Below are positions 1-11,478 of a stretch of DNA of 64,000 nucleotides, piece by piece. The DNA comes from Rhodocollybia butyracea (Eukaryota > Basidiomycota > Agaricomycetes > Agaricales > Omphalotaceae). How positions within the stretch are numbered: the stretch's first letter is position 1; each line of letters opens with the position of its first letter. The position numbers and the translations under genes were made by a program. The stretch lies in NCBI GenBank assembly GCA_015501585.1, contig JADNRY010000040.1, positions 62,001 to 126,000 of the forward strand, in the 5' to 3' direction. The notes below the pieces were generated by a model that worked only from the letters and a program-made list of their open reading frames with translations, ran no database searches and was not told the DNA's origin.

Positions 1-1297
1 GATCTCTCTTTCAGCGAGGTCTCTCTTCTACTAAAGTGCTGTCATACACTTATCAAAAGAGAGCTATCCGCGAATTCAGTCAGGTCGTTCCGCATAGAAT
101 TGAACGAGTCAGTCCGTTCCATGTAGCCGATGATCAAAAACTAACTTGTCTTCAGCTTAGGTCACCCTTTATCCGCGTTTTATCGAATTCTTGGAGATGC
201 TCTGCATCGCTTATCCAGACTCCAAGACCTTAAAATCGACCATGCTGCCTTTGGCTTTCAGCTGGTTCTCAACGCCTGTCACTTCCCAAGTCTCTTTCAC
301 TTTCGGACGCGTTTACGGCTGAACAGGCCGCTGAGCGATTTCATCCACCGTCACTCCTCTACAATCACTGGACTTTACCTAGACGGAAAACTTCTGAAAC
401 ATCCCTCGTTTCTTCCAAGACCAGTAAATCTTCCTCAGCTCACTTCGTTCTCAGGCAACCCTGCCTTTGTGCGTTTCCTCGATACTCACAAGGGAAAGCC
501 CACACTACATTCGATACATTTCTCGACACACGAAGCTCTCATCATGACCGATAAGGAAGCCTTTGACGTCGTGAACCATCTTCGGGTAATCGGTGATGAA
601 TCGCTGGAAAATGTCTCGATGATTGGGAGTGCATTTTCTGACCCACTGCCCAAATATATCGCGAAATATCTGAAAAATGTTAAGGTTTTAGGCCTTATAC
701 ATTTGAATGTGTCGGATAATGAGGTAAAACCGTTTTTCTGCCAAAATTCTTCCTGGGCAAGTAACTTCCGGCTGATGCAGTTTTGCAGGAGCCATACGTT
801 TTTTCAGCGGAAGACCTATGCGAGGACATTAAACTTCTTCTACCAGAGTTGCAGCAGCTCGAGCGACTCGTCGTCAATCATGTACCGTTCGAGGAATGCC
901 ACCCCGGCCTATCGATGGAGAAGAACCATAAATTTGTTACAGAGTTTTATTCTTTATGTCCAAAACTTGAAGTGGTTCTGCTACCTAGTACGTACTCCCT
1001 TCTCTTCTTACTTGTATGTTCGATTGTCAACCTTTCAATGTGCACGTAGATGACAACGAATGGCACCGAACGTACTTGCCTGGATCCACCCTTCATCTTT
1101 GGTTACCAGACCCGTTGAAGGACGTGGCTCTTGATGATGCTCTTTGGCTAATCGACATGCTTTTTACGGAGGGCAAGAAAGACCCCTTGTCGCGGACTGG
1201 GAAATTGGTGACAAGCGCCGCTGAGAAGTATCTGGAACTCATTCACCGAAGATTTAATTACGGTCCGAGCACAATGGAAGCACGAAGAACTGCCTAA
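1..1297 (+). CDS. F-box/LRR-like protein, 3' part (5' end outside window)
   Basis: Exons are about 1-78, 161-723, 789-987 and 1050-1297; the phases agree at every junction, and the TAA lies at the right end. The assignment rests on alignment with the gene at 44.7-46.3 kb: both share the pattern PLSAFYRIL.../DLLSAFFRVV..., FPSL/FPHL, the segment SDF..HHSSTIT.LY, and a late block (LLPELQQLERL against VLPSLQQLEYL) at the same intron positions. The F-box itself would be in the missing first exon. The visible part is leucine-rich and irregular, as is usual for the LRR half of fungal F-box proteins, which would select substrates for an SCF ubiquitin ligase. The donor of the first visible intron (GTCAGG) is weak but is the only one that keeps phase. 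It lacks the acidic tail of the other copy. Confidence 0.6.
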
Positions 1298-1554
1298 TTT
1301 CCGAGGACTGCGTGTTGTAGCTCAGTCGAAAAAATTTTTTGTATACCCTCTTCGCCAAACCGGGCCCATCCAGCGATACACTCTTACCCTCAAATGTTAT
1401 TCATAGACCAGACTGCTTAGTAAAAGTAAGCACAGTTCGATTCAAGGACCATTGTCCGACTACAGAACTGGAAGCACGACTCAGCAGAAAAATGAATATC
1501 GTCCTATCTCTCGGTCATCGTGGTGTAGATCGCACCAGTACAATTCGTTTACAA
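1298..1554. other. Short gap between convergent genes
   Basis: Contains only the presumed 3' ends of the F-box gene and of the minus-strand pseudogene. No further coding signal was seen. Confidence 0.4.
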
Positions 1555-2380
1555 TCATCTCTGTAAAGCCGCGGATTTCAACAACCAAAAGAGTACTACG
1601 GGTCGTATCGAAGAAGCTGAGTCCGGGTCTGGTTCTGGTTCTGTACATTCAATCTTTGGCACCCAATCATCACCAGGATATCTGGAGAATGGGTATGGCC
1701 TTGATTGTAGTGGGGGAGTGCAAGTGATAATACATTCGTTCACACTCGAAGGAAAAGTGACAAAATGACTGATCCTTGTTATGGGTGGCCAGCGACGAGC
1801 ACAATAATTCGATTGAGCAGCGAGTTCTGAGCGTAAGTTCCATTGAGAAAGGGTAGCAACATCGTCCAGGCCTAAGTGTCGGGGCCCCCACTGTGATATC
1901 CTTCCGTCACTATAAGCTCGTTCACATCGCTAAAATTCGGTACGACTCGTATATTGATATATAGGCTAGTAGAGGACTCACCTTGTAGCAGTTTATAAAG
2001 TGTCTGTTATTTCTTTGTGAGCTTGTGATAAAGCGGGACGTCCCACCAATATTCGTGGGTCGGCCTTGGGTCAAAAGCTTTCCAGATTCTGAGGCGAGGC
2101 AGCGCTCTCGATTCGGAGGATAAAAATGATCATAAAGCTTTTGCCTGCATTTCATGTATCTGATTATTATACAGCGTCAGCTGGTTGAAATGAATAAAGA
2201 TGAAATTGCTCTTCAAGCTTCTTCGAGGGCCTCCAGGTCTTGCATAGTTGAACTGTCTCTTCAAGGTGCAAGCCTCCCAACGATAAGATATCCCCAAGCA
2301 TTCGAGGCATAATATAATGGATCACCCCAGGGGGTGTTCAGTTCATCGCAAGAGTTTGTTTCTTGTAGTCGTTCGAGCAT
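1555..2380 (-). pseudogene. Decayed copy of the unrecognised 251-aa gene at 13.7-14.6 kb
   Basis: Read on the minus strand from ATG at 2380, it follows the gene at 13717-14595 through its length: start MLERLQE against MLERLEE, shared WGYLIVGRLA, a matching intron with GTGAGT donor, then shared SQWNL, LAAQS, RRWPPITR and TPPL. It differs by in-frame stops, for example just after GRLAP, and by small indels. Only the last exon (about 1555-1860) stays long and open. It lies just upstream of the membrane-protein array, and its better-preserved relative lies just downstream, so the two bracket the array as direct repeats. Function unknown. Confidence 0.6.
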
Positions 2381-2389
2381 GGGAGAAAT

Positions 2390-2912
2390 AGTATTTGAAA
2401 TAGGAGCCTATCAATAAGCGCCCTGAATAGTTCGGACCAGCGTTTACTTTATTTTGTTTTTTGTTTGTTTGTTTTTATCGTCGACACCGTACGTGTTTCA
2501 ATTTGGGAGCGGGGCTTTGAGCGCTTGAGCTTTGAGCTTTGCACCTAAGTCTTGTGATTGCTGCGCTGCTCATTGCGCTCCTCGATCCTTCTCGATGCTT
2601 GCCGGTACCACTACCTCTTCCATAATCCAGCCATAATCTCAAGTCGTCCATCGAATCATTCACATCTTCTGTGCTTGCTGAGATTTTTCTTTATTTACCA
2701 GGTACAGGTTCTACCTTGCTTCTTACTTGCATCAACGCTTTTCCACTCTGCTTTACATTTTCACCACTGCTCTTTTCCAGGCTGTGCACCTAAGTCTCGT
2801 TGCGATCTCATGACCGGCGCAAGACGCGAGACTGAAATTTGGTTCCGTCGCGGCGACGTCATCCTTCGTGCACGCTGATAATGGCGAGAAAAGAACTTGA
2901 ACTCGTACCACT
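2390..2912 (+). promoter_or_regulatory. Upstream region of array copy 1 (short-type promoter)
   Basis: Shares blocks with the upstream region of array copy 4 (6540-7038): an AATAAGCGCCCT motif, a T-rich run with TTTATTTTGTTTTT, then a GACGCGAGACTGAAA block, a GACGTCAT site and the start-proximal ACTTGAACTCGTACCA. The last part is also in the long-type promoters, so all seven genes share a 5' leader. Confidence 0.5.
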
Positions 2913-3675
2913 ATGTCGATGTTGACGCTGCGCATACATTTTCTGCCAATATCGGGCATCCTCGCCGGCACATATCTGACTTATGCATTCATGGACTCGA
3001 GGCTCTCTCCCTGGTTGCCACCAGTCTCTTTCTTGGGGTTGGGGCTGTCCTCCTGGCTAGCAGCGGTCGCTTTTGTTCTCACCCTAATGCTCGCTGCACT
3101 CTGGTTCTTCACCACTAGACACTACACCGAATCCTACCGCGCCTACCTGATCGAGAAGAAACAGCCACTACAGTTAGATCTGATTCGAACTCGCCCAGAT
3201 GTTTTCGAGGAGTACTCGCGTGGAATCAAGTCTTGTCTTTTCGTTCACGCGGTCGAGCTCTACCTTCCTATTCTCAAGGCCGCGGTCGATTGGAGGGTAT
3301 TGTCGAAGGAGGTTAGAGAGGAGTATGAGAAGACAGTTCAAGAGCTTCGTGAACAGATTGATCTACACAAGTCCTTTGACAACGTATGTTGTCAACTTTT
3401 CCAGCTCTTTTAAAATACTCATCCTGTTTTGGATTCTTCTAGGTCGTAGTGTCTCCGGCGTGCAGCTTGCGCGACGTGCTCGCAGGACGTATCCTGGTAA
3501 ATGGTCTACATGTTTTCTCGTACAATTTCCACTAATTTTCCTCGATTAGGAACTCATGACAGCCCTCGCCGAGATAAGTTATAGATACGCATGCACGCAG
3601 CGGTCGGATCAGGTTACCCTCGTCAAGATATTTATCCACGTCGGCGAAATGATGGGTTCCTACATCGATCAGTAA
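2913..3675 (+). CDS. Array copy 1: unrecognised membrane protein, short type (one two-helix module)
   Basis: Three exons, 2913-3383, 3443-3496 and 3550-3675, all in phase, give about 216 aa. Two hydrophobic helices lie near residues 8-28 and 42-66, separated by a PVSFL motif; then come a charged stretch, a third hydrophobic patch (SCLFVHAVELYLP) and a predicted helical, charged segment rich in K, E and R (EEYEKTVQELREQI). The last exon carries a C-x-Q-x-S-D-Q motif shared with all copies. It belongs to no family I can name. With copy 4 it forms a subtype lacking the second two-helix module of the other five. This copy shows no frameshift, so it is probably functional. Confidence 0.6.
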
Positions 3676-4036
3676 TTATAATTGAATTTCTACTAGATTC
3701 TCGATATTCGATATTTTGTTCTAGACGATTCTTTCTTTGTATACGAAGCGCATAACCTCATACTGTTTATTCTTCTGTATCTAGGGTGTAATGTGACGAG
3801 GCTATTGATAGCATATATTCATACGCTGAGCTGAGAACAACGAGACGCTTGTGTGGTGCCTCAATATGTGCTGTAGAAGACTGCAACCTTTGAAGAGGTT
3901 TGAGACAACACAAGGGGAAAGATTGGATGATCATGGCGCGAATATCTGCATGTTTCTCTTCTGTATCTTATCTCGTTAAGCCACCAATAAGTACTACTCA
4001 TGTATATCCCGTCTGATAATAACTATTGACCGAGAC
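3676..4036. other. Intergenic, array
   Basis: Presumed 3' UTR and spacer. It holds a TCGATATTCGATATTTTG stretch related to the one after copy 4 (about 7781-7800), so spacers were duplicated together with the genes. No coding signal was seen. Confidence 0.4.
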
Positions 4037-4144
4037 GAGCAAGAAATCTTCGTTTTCGCCCGCTTCCATCATGTCACGCTTCGTACTGATGCCGACGTAA
4101 AAAAGAAGTTGGATCTTGAACCTTCCTGAACTCGTACCACCACC
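4037..4144 (+). promoter_or_regulatory. Conserved long-type promoter cassette, copy 2
   Basis: Contains the blocks common to copies 2, 3, 5, 6 and 7: GAAA-CTTCGTTTTC, a TGCTTCC-like pyrimidine stretch, GTCACGCTTCG, a CGTAAAAAAG box in place of the usual GACATAAAAG TATA-like box, TTGGATC, and the leader TGAACTCGTACCACCACC ending at the ATG. Confidence 0.5.
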
Positions 4145-5086
4145 ATGTCGACGGACAACTCGCATCCTCCCGAGTCAAAAGCCTGTGGCTTGGGATTCTG
4201 AGCTTCATAGCTATGGCTAATACGCTCATGAGCTCAACGCTCGCCAAGTGCTCGCCAGTCTCTTTCTTGCAATTCAAATCATCTTCCTGGCTAGGAGCAA
4301 CTGTTTTTGTTCTCTCGCTAGTATTCGCTGAGCACTACCGTCTTGCGCGAAAGGCCTACGAGACCACGAATCGGGAAATTATGGCGCTTCTTCCGCATCT
4401 TATATGCTTTCTGGCCTTGGTATATATAGCTTATTGGTTCAGATCTATGGAGCATTCGCTCGCCACCTGCTTGCCAAACGGTTTCGCGAAAGGGGGGGCT
4501 GAGAATGCCGCCCTTCTTGCCCTAGTGGTTATTACACATTGGTTCTGCGACGCTAAACACTACGTTCTTCCACCTAAAATGGGATACCAAGAAATGGCGC
4601 TGTACCGAAGTTGGGTCGGCTTGGGTAGTTTCGTCGATGCGTCCGAGTTCTATCTCCCAGCTATCGAGGCCGCGGTGGATCTGAGAGATCTGACGGCTGC
4701 GGCTAGAGACGATCACGATAGGGATGTTCAAACGCTTCGCGACAAGATAGGTGAATACAAAACGTTCTACAGAAAGGTGGGTTGATTAGCTCTTTTCTCG
4801 ACCTGTGCTTATCTGTATCGATTTTTTTCAGGCTGTGGAAAGTGAAGCATTCGGCGAAGATTCTGATAGCAAACTCACGGCATTGCAGAAAACCATCACC
4901 GTAGGTGGTTTACTTATTTCCCCGTGATTTCTACTGATTTTCCTCCATCAATATTAGCGGTCTGTGTCAAGGCTCGAGACGATGAATACTACGTACCCGT
5001 GCCCACAGCAGTCGGATAAAGATAGGCTTGATAGAATGTTCAGAAAGATTTTTGAAGTGTTTAATCCTTTGCCAGGAGTCCACTAG
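4145..5086 (+). pseudogene. Array copy 2: long-type membrane protein, 5' frame broken
   Basis: Exons are 4145-4776, 4832-4900 and 4958-5086. The ATG at the conserved leader (4145) runs into a stop after 18 codons. The family reading frame is one base off and has its first internal ATG at 4213, inside the first hydrophobic segment (LGILSFIAMANT). If translation starts at 4213, the protein has about 254 aa and three complete helices. Family features present are AKCSPVSFL, SSSWLGATVFVLSL, LPHLICFLALVYIAYW, the conserved FVDASEFYLPAIEAAVDL block, a charged helix, and a C-terminal CPQQSDKDRLDRMFRKIF. It may be a working gene with an altered start or one damaged at its 5' end. Confidence 0.55.
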
Positions 5087-5288
5087 TAGTTCGATGGTCT
5101 TCTTGATATCAGATCAGATTATTACCTTGATTATTACTAGACTCTTTGTATACGATATTCGTTTTGTATAATTCTTCTACAAAGTCTGAAATTTTGGTTG
5201 CGTTGTGGGTATGTTGGGCGGTTAAATCATCGCGCCATAGATTCAAGTGACCAAAACGCGAAGTTTAGTATGCATATGGCGACACGAG

Positions 5289-5394
5289 ACACGAGAAACT
5301 TTTGTTTTCACCTGCTTCCGCATCTCACGCTTCGTACTGAGGTGCTGACATAAAAGCAGTTGGATCGCCAGTTACTTGAACTCGTACCACCACC
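5289..5394 (+). promoter_or_regulatory. Conserved long-type promoter cassette, copy 3
   Basis: CGAGAAACTTTTGTTTTCACC, CTGCTTCC, TCACGCTTCG, the TATA-like GACATAAAAGC about 45 bp before the start, TTGGATCGCCAG, and the ACTTGAACTCGTACCACC leader. Spacing is nearly the same as in copies 6 and 7. Confidence 0.6.
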
Positions 5395-6271
5395 ATGTCC
5401 GAGTCGACGATCGACCTCAAGGCGAAAATCCCAAAATCGATGTACGTTCCGATGATTGTGAGCCTCCTCTCTTTGGCTGGTAATCTCAGCACGAACACGA
5501 GGCTCGCCTCCTGCTCGCCAGTCTCTTTCTTGCAATTCAAGCCATCCTCCTTGCTGGCGGCGGCTGTTTTTGTTCTCGCCATAGTGTTCGCTATCCAGCA
5601 CCCTCTTATGCGAAAGTTCTACGAGACTAAGACTCAGAAAATCATGGCGCTTCTTACACATCTCGTTTGCTTTTTTGTCCTCGTATATATCGCTGGCTGG
5701 CTCATATATATGAAACATTCGCGCGCCTCCTGCTTTCCAAACAGTCTCTCAAAATGGACCTTGACCTTGATGGCAATGCACGCTTTCATTCTCGTCGTAA
5801 ATGTTACTCTAAATTGGATCTTCCTCTCTGCGTACTGCGCTCTTGTGCGAAAGTCAGAAATTGGATACCAAGAAATGAGGCTGTATCATTGTTGGGCTCG
5901 CTTTGGTGCTTTCGTTGATGCGGTCGAGTTCTATCTCCCAGCTATCGAGGCCGCAGTGGATCTGAGAGATTTGACGGCTGCCGCTAGAGAAGATCACGAT
6001 AGGGATGTTCAAACGCTTCGTGTCAAGATAGGTGAATACAGGCTATTCTACAACAACGTGCGTTTATTGTGTCTTTTCTACTTCTTTTCAACTCGTTCTT
6101 ATCTGTCTCCAATCCTCCTAGGCCGTGGGTAGTGAAGCATTTGACCACTACTCCCACGGGAAACTCATCGTGTTGCAGGAAACCATCGCGGTAAATGGTC
6201 TACTATTTGTTTCCTCATCACTTCCACTGATTTTCCTATGTTAGCGCTCTATGAAAAACTCAGGACGATGA
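5395..6271 (+). CDS. Array copy 3: unrecognised four-helix membrane protein (two modules), C-terminus shortened
   Basis: Exons are 5395-6057, 6122-6190 and 6245-6271; exon 1 is intact (221 codons). Hydrophobic segments lie near residues 20-34, 50-72, 84-106 and 120-146. Module 1 (helix, LASCSPVSF, helix, LMRKFYE) and module 2 (helix, RASCFP, helix, CALVRKSE) look like an internal duplication. FVDAVEFYLPAIEAAVDLRD and a helical region with alternating charges follow. Exon 3 has lost one base relative to copies 5 and 7 (AAAACTCAGG), so it ends after nine codons and lacks the usual CTQQSDKDKLDRMF tail. The membrane part is complete, so it may still be made. Confidence 0.6.
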
Positions 6272-7038
6272 ATACTACTCACCCATTTACACAGCAGTCC
6301 GACAAAGATAAGCTCGATGGAATGTTTTTCAAGATTTTTGTAGTGTTTGATCCCTGGTTTCTAATGTTCTAGTTCGATGGTCTTCCCAAATATCAGATCG
6401 CATTATTACCTTGATAAGTTGATTATTACTAGACTCTTTGTATACGATATTTGTTTTGTATAATTCTTCTTTGTATAAACACAAAGCCTAAACGCGTAAC
6501 CAGGTATTCTTTGCGTCCACAGCCGTAGTCGCGTGATGTCACGGCATGTGCCTGCATCAATAAGCGCCCTAATTCGCTCTCAGCGTTACTTTCTTTATTT
6601 TGTTTTTGTATCACCGACTAAAGGCTGGGAACGGATAGTTGCAATCGCAGCTATGTCTTGTAACTGCTGCATTGCTCATTACGCTCCTCAACTCTCATAT
6701 CTCGGCGCTCAGCAGTGATGCACTTGTTTCCATAACAAGTTCCATAATCTCAAGCTTCAAGTGCGTCCATCGAATCATTCATATCTTCTGTGCTTGCTGA
6801 AATTTTCACTCATATACCAGGTTCTACCTTGCTTCTTACTTTTTACTTGTATCAACGCTTGGCAACTCTGCTTTACATTCTTCAAAGCTTCACGTACTAC
6901 TCTTTTCCTGCGCCTAGTCATTGCGATCTCACGACCGGTGCGAGACGCGAGACTGAAAATTGATTCCGCAGCGTCAACGTCATACGCTGATATAAAAGAA
7001 ATAATGGCGAGGAAACAACTTGAACTTGGACTCGTACC
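6272..7038 (+). promoter_or_regulatory. Spacer and short-type promoter of copy 4
   Basis: The first part is the 3' end of copy 3. A GTGATGTCACGGCATGTG block at about 6532 is shared with the spacers after copies 5 and 6. From about 6555 it parallels the upstream region of copy 1 (AATAAGCGCCCT, T-rich run, GAGACGCGAGACTGAAAA, GTCAACGTCAT, GATATAAAAG). Confidence 0.5.
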
Positions 7039-7754
7039 ATGTCGATGTTGCCAATGCGGATGCATCTTCTGCCACTCGTGCATTGTGCTCCCCTTGTATA
7101 TGACTTATCGTCTCAGGGACCCGACGCCCTCCACCTGGTTGCCACCTATCTCTTTCTTGGAGCTGAAGCTGTCCTCTTGGCTTGCATCGGTTACTTTCGC
7201 TTTCGCCCTGGTGGTCGCTGTACGCTGGTTCGAGCTCACCAGATACTACGCCAAATTCTATCGTACGAAGCAGTTGGATCTGGTTCGAGCTGACCAGAAA
7301 GCTTTCGAACTGTATTTGATGAAAGTCGAGCTTTGTCTTTTCATTCACGCATGCGAGCTCTACCTCCCAGTTATCGAGGCCGCGGTCGATTGGAGAGTGT
7401 TGTCAAATGAGACTAGAAAGGAATACGAGAAGACAGTTCGAAAGGTTCGAAAACAGATAGCTTTTTACAGGTCCTTTGGCAACGTGCGTCGATGAATTCG
7501 GTCTGGTTCCCATCTTCATTAAGCTCTTCTTCTAGGTTGCGGTGACCCAAGTATCCGCTACAAACTTCCGCGATGGGGCGAACATCATCGTAAATGGCCT
7601 ACTTGTTTCTTCCTACGAATTTCCACTGAATTTCCTTGATCAGAGACCTATGACAACCCTCCTCACGATGAACTATACATACCCATGCACGCAGCAGTCG
7701 GATCAGGATAAGCTCGATAAGATCTTTGAACACATTGGCGATATCTTGCATTAA
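7039..7754 (+). pseudogene. Array copy 4: short-type membrane protein, 5' frame shifted
   Basis: Exons are 7039-7483, 7536-7589 and 7644-7754. The ATG at the conserved leader (7039) starts MSMLPMRMH, which matches copy 1, but two bases are missing before about 7100 compared with copy 1. The family frame can restart at ATG 7100, giving about 182 aa with one full helix (SSWLASVTFAFALVVAVRW). The ELYLPVIEAAVDW block, a charged helix and the CTQQSDQDKLDKIFEHIG tail are intact. Together with copy 1 it defines the one-module subtype. Either the start has moved or the gene is damaged. Confidence 0.55.
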
Positions 7755-8067
7755 TTATGATTGAATTTCTACTAGAATCTCGGTATTCAATATTTTGTTT
7801 TAGATGACTCTTTCTTGTAGACGCGCATATTTCTTATTCTTCTGCATCCAGGGTACAGTCTACAAGCCGTTGAAGAGGTTTGACGATGTGAGATGATGGT
7901 CGGAATACTTCTATCTGTCTTAATGTTGTACATCACCGCGAAAAATGACCATGGCACAAATATCTGGAAAGCCGTTTGTCTTTCTCTTCTGTACCCCGTT
8001 AAGTCGTCCAATCCAAGTATTGACCAAATTAGAATGTTGAACGTTGAACGCGAACTTATGGCCATGA

Positions 8068-8168
8068 CGCGAGAAACTTTCACCTGTTTCCGTACGGAAG
8101 CATGTCATGCTTGCGCTGACATAAAAGTTGGATCGCCAGCTCCGAGTCCTTGAACTCGTACCGTCACC
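8068..8168 (+). promoter_or_regulatory. Conserved long-type promoter cassette, copy 5
   Basis: CGCGAGAAACTTTCACCTG, TTTCCG, GCTGACATAAAAG, TTGGATCGCCAG and the CTTGAACTCGTACCGTCACC leader. The middle differs somewhat from copies 3, 6 and 7. Confidence 0.55.
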
Positions 8169-9131
8169 ATGTCCCAGCCGACAGTCAAGTTCAAAGTTCC
8201 ATTACTGCTGTATGTTCCGATGATTGCGAACCTCTTATTATTGGCTGGTACCCTCCTTGACAAGAAGATTGCCTTCTGCTCGCCAGTCTCTTTCTTGCAC
8301 TTCAAGTCATCCTACTGGCTGGCGGTAACGGTTTTTGTTCTCGCCCTAGGGCTCACCATACAACACTCTCTCACGCGAAAGCCCTACAAGACCAAGACTC
8401 AAAAATTCATGGCGCGCCTTCCGCATCTCGTGTGCTTTCTGGCCCTCATATACATCGCTTGTTGGCTCATATATATGAAGTATTCGCTTGCCTCCTGCTT
8501 TCCAGACGATTTCTCGGGATGGAGTTTGCCCTTGGGGGCTGCGAATGCTCTCTTTATCGCCCTAAATGCTATTATACACTGGTTCGTGTGCGCTAGACAC
8601 TACGTTCTTGCACGAAGGTCCGAGATCGGAGACCAAGAAATGATGCTGTACCAAAGTTGGGTCGACGTCTTCGTTGATGCGTCGGACTTCTACCTCCCAG
8701 CTATCGAGGCCGCGGTGGATCTGAGGGTATTGACGTTTGCGGCTGGGGAAGATCATGATAAGAATGTTCAACGCTTCGTAACAAGATCGGTGAATACAAG
8801 GCATTCTACAACAACGTGCGTTGATTAAGCAACTTCTGTTTTTTATTTTCGGCTTGTTCTTATCTATATCCAATTCTCCTAGCCCGTGAAAAGTGAAGCA
8901 TTTGGCAACGACTCCTACTGGAAACTCACGGTGCTGCAGAAAACCATAGCGGTAAATGGTTTACTTGTTTCCTCATGAGCTCCATTGATTTTCCTCTGTT
9001 AGCGCTCTATGACAGACCTCAAGACGATGAATACTTTGTACCCATGCACACAGCAGTCGGACAAAGATAAGCTCGATAGAATGTTTGAAAAGATTTTTGT
9101 AGTCTTTGATCCCTGGTTTTTAATGTTCTAG
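8169..9131 (+). pseudogene. Array copy 5: long-type membrane protein with one missing base
   Basis: Exons are 8169-8815, 8883-8951 and 9003-9131. Exon 1 encodes two complete two-helix modules (MIANLLLLAG, SSYWLAVTVFVLAL, LVCFLALIYIACW, ANALFIALNAIIHWFV) and FVDASDFYLPAIEAAVDLRV. Near 8768 it reads GTTCAACGC where its sisters have GTTCAAACGC. The lost A shifts the frame for the last part of exon 1, although both introns and exon 3 (RSMTDLKTMN, CTQQSDKDKLDRMF) are well preserved. It is a recent break or a sequencing error. Confidence 0.6.
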
Positions 9132-9754
9132 TTCGATGTTCTTCCCAGGATCAGATCGTATTGCTACCTGGATTGTATTAGACTCTCTGCATACGCGGGA
9201 CTTTGTTTTGTATAACTACGTGTTCTTCCTATTCGTGTCCACAGGTGACATTAGTCGCGTGATGTCACAGCATGTGCACACTAGTTTGTTCTTTCAAGTT
9301 GAGTTTATCCACCGAGCAAGAAGCCTTGCCTGGGTCTTGGAGCCTAACAGACAGTGGCGTGGCATCCATCCCAAGGCTCCAGGTAAGCCGATTTCTTGTT
9401 CTTTTTTCGGTTTACATCGTTTCAGTGGATGATACTCAGTCTTTGGTAGCACGGTAACGACGCGAATAACTTTCTTACGAATAGCATATTCTTTATTCTC
9501 TTGCTTCCAGGATGTATTCCAACGAACCCATGCATAGCATATATTCTAGATTCAGAGAGTAGGGTACATGCTGAAATAAACTGTGTGCCGTAGTATAGAA
9601 CACTGCAGCCATTGAAGATGTGAGACGGGAAATTGTTGTATCAGGAATTTTTTATGATACTTGAGTTGTTTTATCTATCTTGCTGTGGGATCGTTAGGTG
9701 TTTATGTAAATCATCGCACCACATATTCAAGGAAACGCGACCTTATGCTACTAT
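9132..9754. repeat. Array spacer repeated after copies 5 and 6
   Basis: About 300 bp here (from about 9136) are repeated after copy 6 (about 10860-11230). Shared parts include TTTGTTTTGTATAACTAC, GTGTCCACAGGTGACATTAG, CGCGTGATGTCACAGCATG, and CACCGAGCAAG followed by CTTGCCTGGGTCTT. TGATGTCA resembles a CRE/ATF-type palindrome. No open frame is conserved between the two copies, so this is probably shared UTR or promoter DNA copied with the gene. Confidence 0.5.
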
Positions 9755-9851
9755 AGCGCGGGAAACTTTCGTTTTCATCTGCTTCCGTTATGTCTGACGC
9801 GCTGACATAAAAGCAATTGGATCGCCAGCCACTTGAACTCGTACCACCACC
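9755..9851 (+). promoter_or_regulatory. Conserved long-type promoter cassette, copy 6
   Basis: GCGGGAAACTTTCGTTTTCA, TCTGCTTCCGTTATGTC, GCTGACATAAAAGCA, TTGGATCGCCAGCC and the CTTGAACTCGTACCACCACC leader. Confidence 0.6.
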
Positions 9852-10803
9852 ATGTCCGAGTTGACGACCAAGCTCAAGTCGAAAATTCCAATATGGATGT
9901 ACGTTCCAATGATTGTGAGCCTCCTCTCTTTGGCCGTTACGCTCATGGACACGCCGCTCGCCTCCTGCTCGCCAATCTCTTTCTTGCAATTCAAGTCAAC
10001 CTCTTGGATGGCTGTCACCGTTTTTGTTCTCGCCTTAGTGTTTGCTATCCAGTACTCTCTTGCACGAAAAGCCCATGAGACCAAGACTCAAGAAATCATG
10101 GCGCTTCTTCCGCATCTTGTGTGCATCCTGGTCCTCATATACATCGCTTGTTGGCTCATATATATGAAGCATTCGCTCGCCTCCTGCTTTCCAGAGGATT
10201 TCTCACCGTCAAACTTGTCCTTAATGGCAGGGCATGCTTTCATTCTCGTCCTAGATGTCGCTCTTCACTGGTTGATCCTTGCTGCGCATTGCATTTTTTG
10301 TGCGAAAGCCCGAAATTGGATACCAAGAAATGACGCTGTTCCGTAGGTGGGCTGGCTATGGCGATTTCGTGGATGCGGTCGAGTTCTATCTCCCAGCTAT
10401 CGAGGCCGCGGTGGATCTGAGAGATTTGATGGCCGCCGCTAGAGAAGACTACGATAAGCATGTTCAATTGCTTCGTGACAAGTTAGGTGAATACAGGGCA
10501 TTCTACAACAACGTGAGTTGACTAGGTCTCTTCTATCTCTTTTAACCCGATCCTATCTGTATCCGATCCTCCTAGGTTGTGAATAGCGAAGGATTTGGTG
10601 GTGACTCCTATCAGAAACTCACGGCGTTGCAGGAAACCATTTCGGTACATGGTCTATTTGCTTCCTCATGATTTCTACTGATTTTCCTACGTTAGCGCTC
10701 CATGACAGAGCTCAAGACGATGAATACTACGTACCCATGTGCACAGCAGTCGGACAAAGATAAGCTCGATAGAATGTTTGAAAAGATTTTTTGTAGCCTT
10801 TGA
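9852..10803 (+). pseudogene. Array copy 6: long-type membrane protein with two homopolymer frameshifts
   Basis: Exons are 9852-10512, 10576-10644 and 10696-10803. The protein matches copy 3 through four helices, then shifts frame at a run of six T (10294-10299) where copy 3 has CGCTCTTG. Removing one base restores phase (660 nt) and the frame holding FVDAVEFYLPAIEAAVDLRD. Exon 3 has a second extra T (run of six at 10787-10792, five in copy 5), giving an early stop. Otherwise splice sites and residues are well kept. Both lesions are +1 in T runs, which makes sequencing error a real alternative to decay. Confidence 0.6.
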
Positions 10804-11478
10804 TCCATGGTTTCTAGTCTAGTTCGAGGGTCTTCCCAATATCAGATCGTGTTGTTACCTTGATTATCTTAGATTCTATGTATACGCAAGACTTTGTTTT
10901 GTATAACTACATATTCTTCCTGTTCGTGTCCACAGGTGACATTAGTCGCGTGATGTCACAGCATGTGCACGCCAGTTCGTTCTTTATGACTCATGAGTTT
11001 ATCCACCGAGCAAGGAGACTTGCCTGGGTCTTTGAACGGACAGTGGCGTGGCATCTATCCCAAGGCTCCAGGTAAGTCAATTTCTTGTTCTTTTTCGGTT
11101 TACATTGTTTCAGTGGATGATAAATCGATAACCACCTATAAGTCAGTGAACTTTCTTCGGCAGCACGGGTAACGACGCGAATAACTTTCCTACGTATCGC
11201 ACATTCTTTACTCTCTTGCTTCCTGGGTGTATCCCAACAAAGCCATGGATAGCGTATATTTGTAGATTCAGAGAGTAGGGTACATGCTGAAATAGACTGT
11301 GTGTGTTGTAGTATAGAAAGCTGCAGCCATTGAAAACGTGAGATAGGGAATTGTTGTATCAGGAATTTTATATCAGGAATTTTATATCTGTCCTTGAGTT
11401 GTTTCGTCTATCTCTGTGCTCGTTGGGTGTTTAAATCATTGCACCATAGATTCAAGGAAACGCGACCTTATGCTATAG

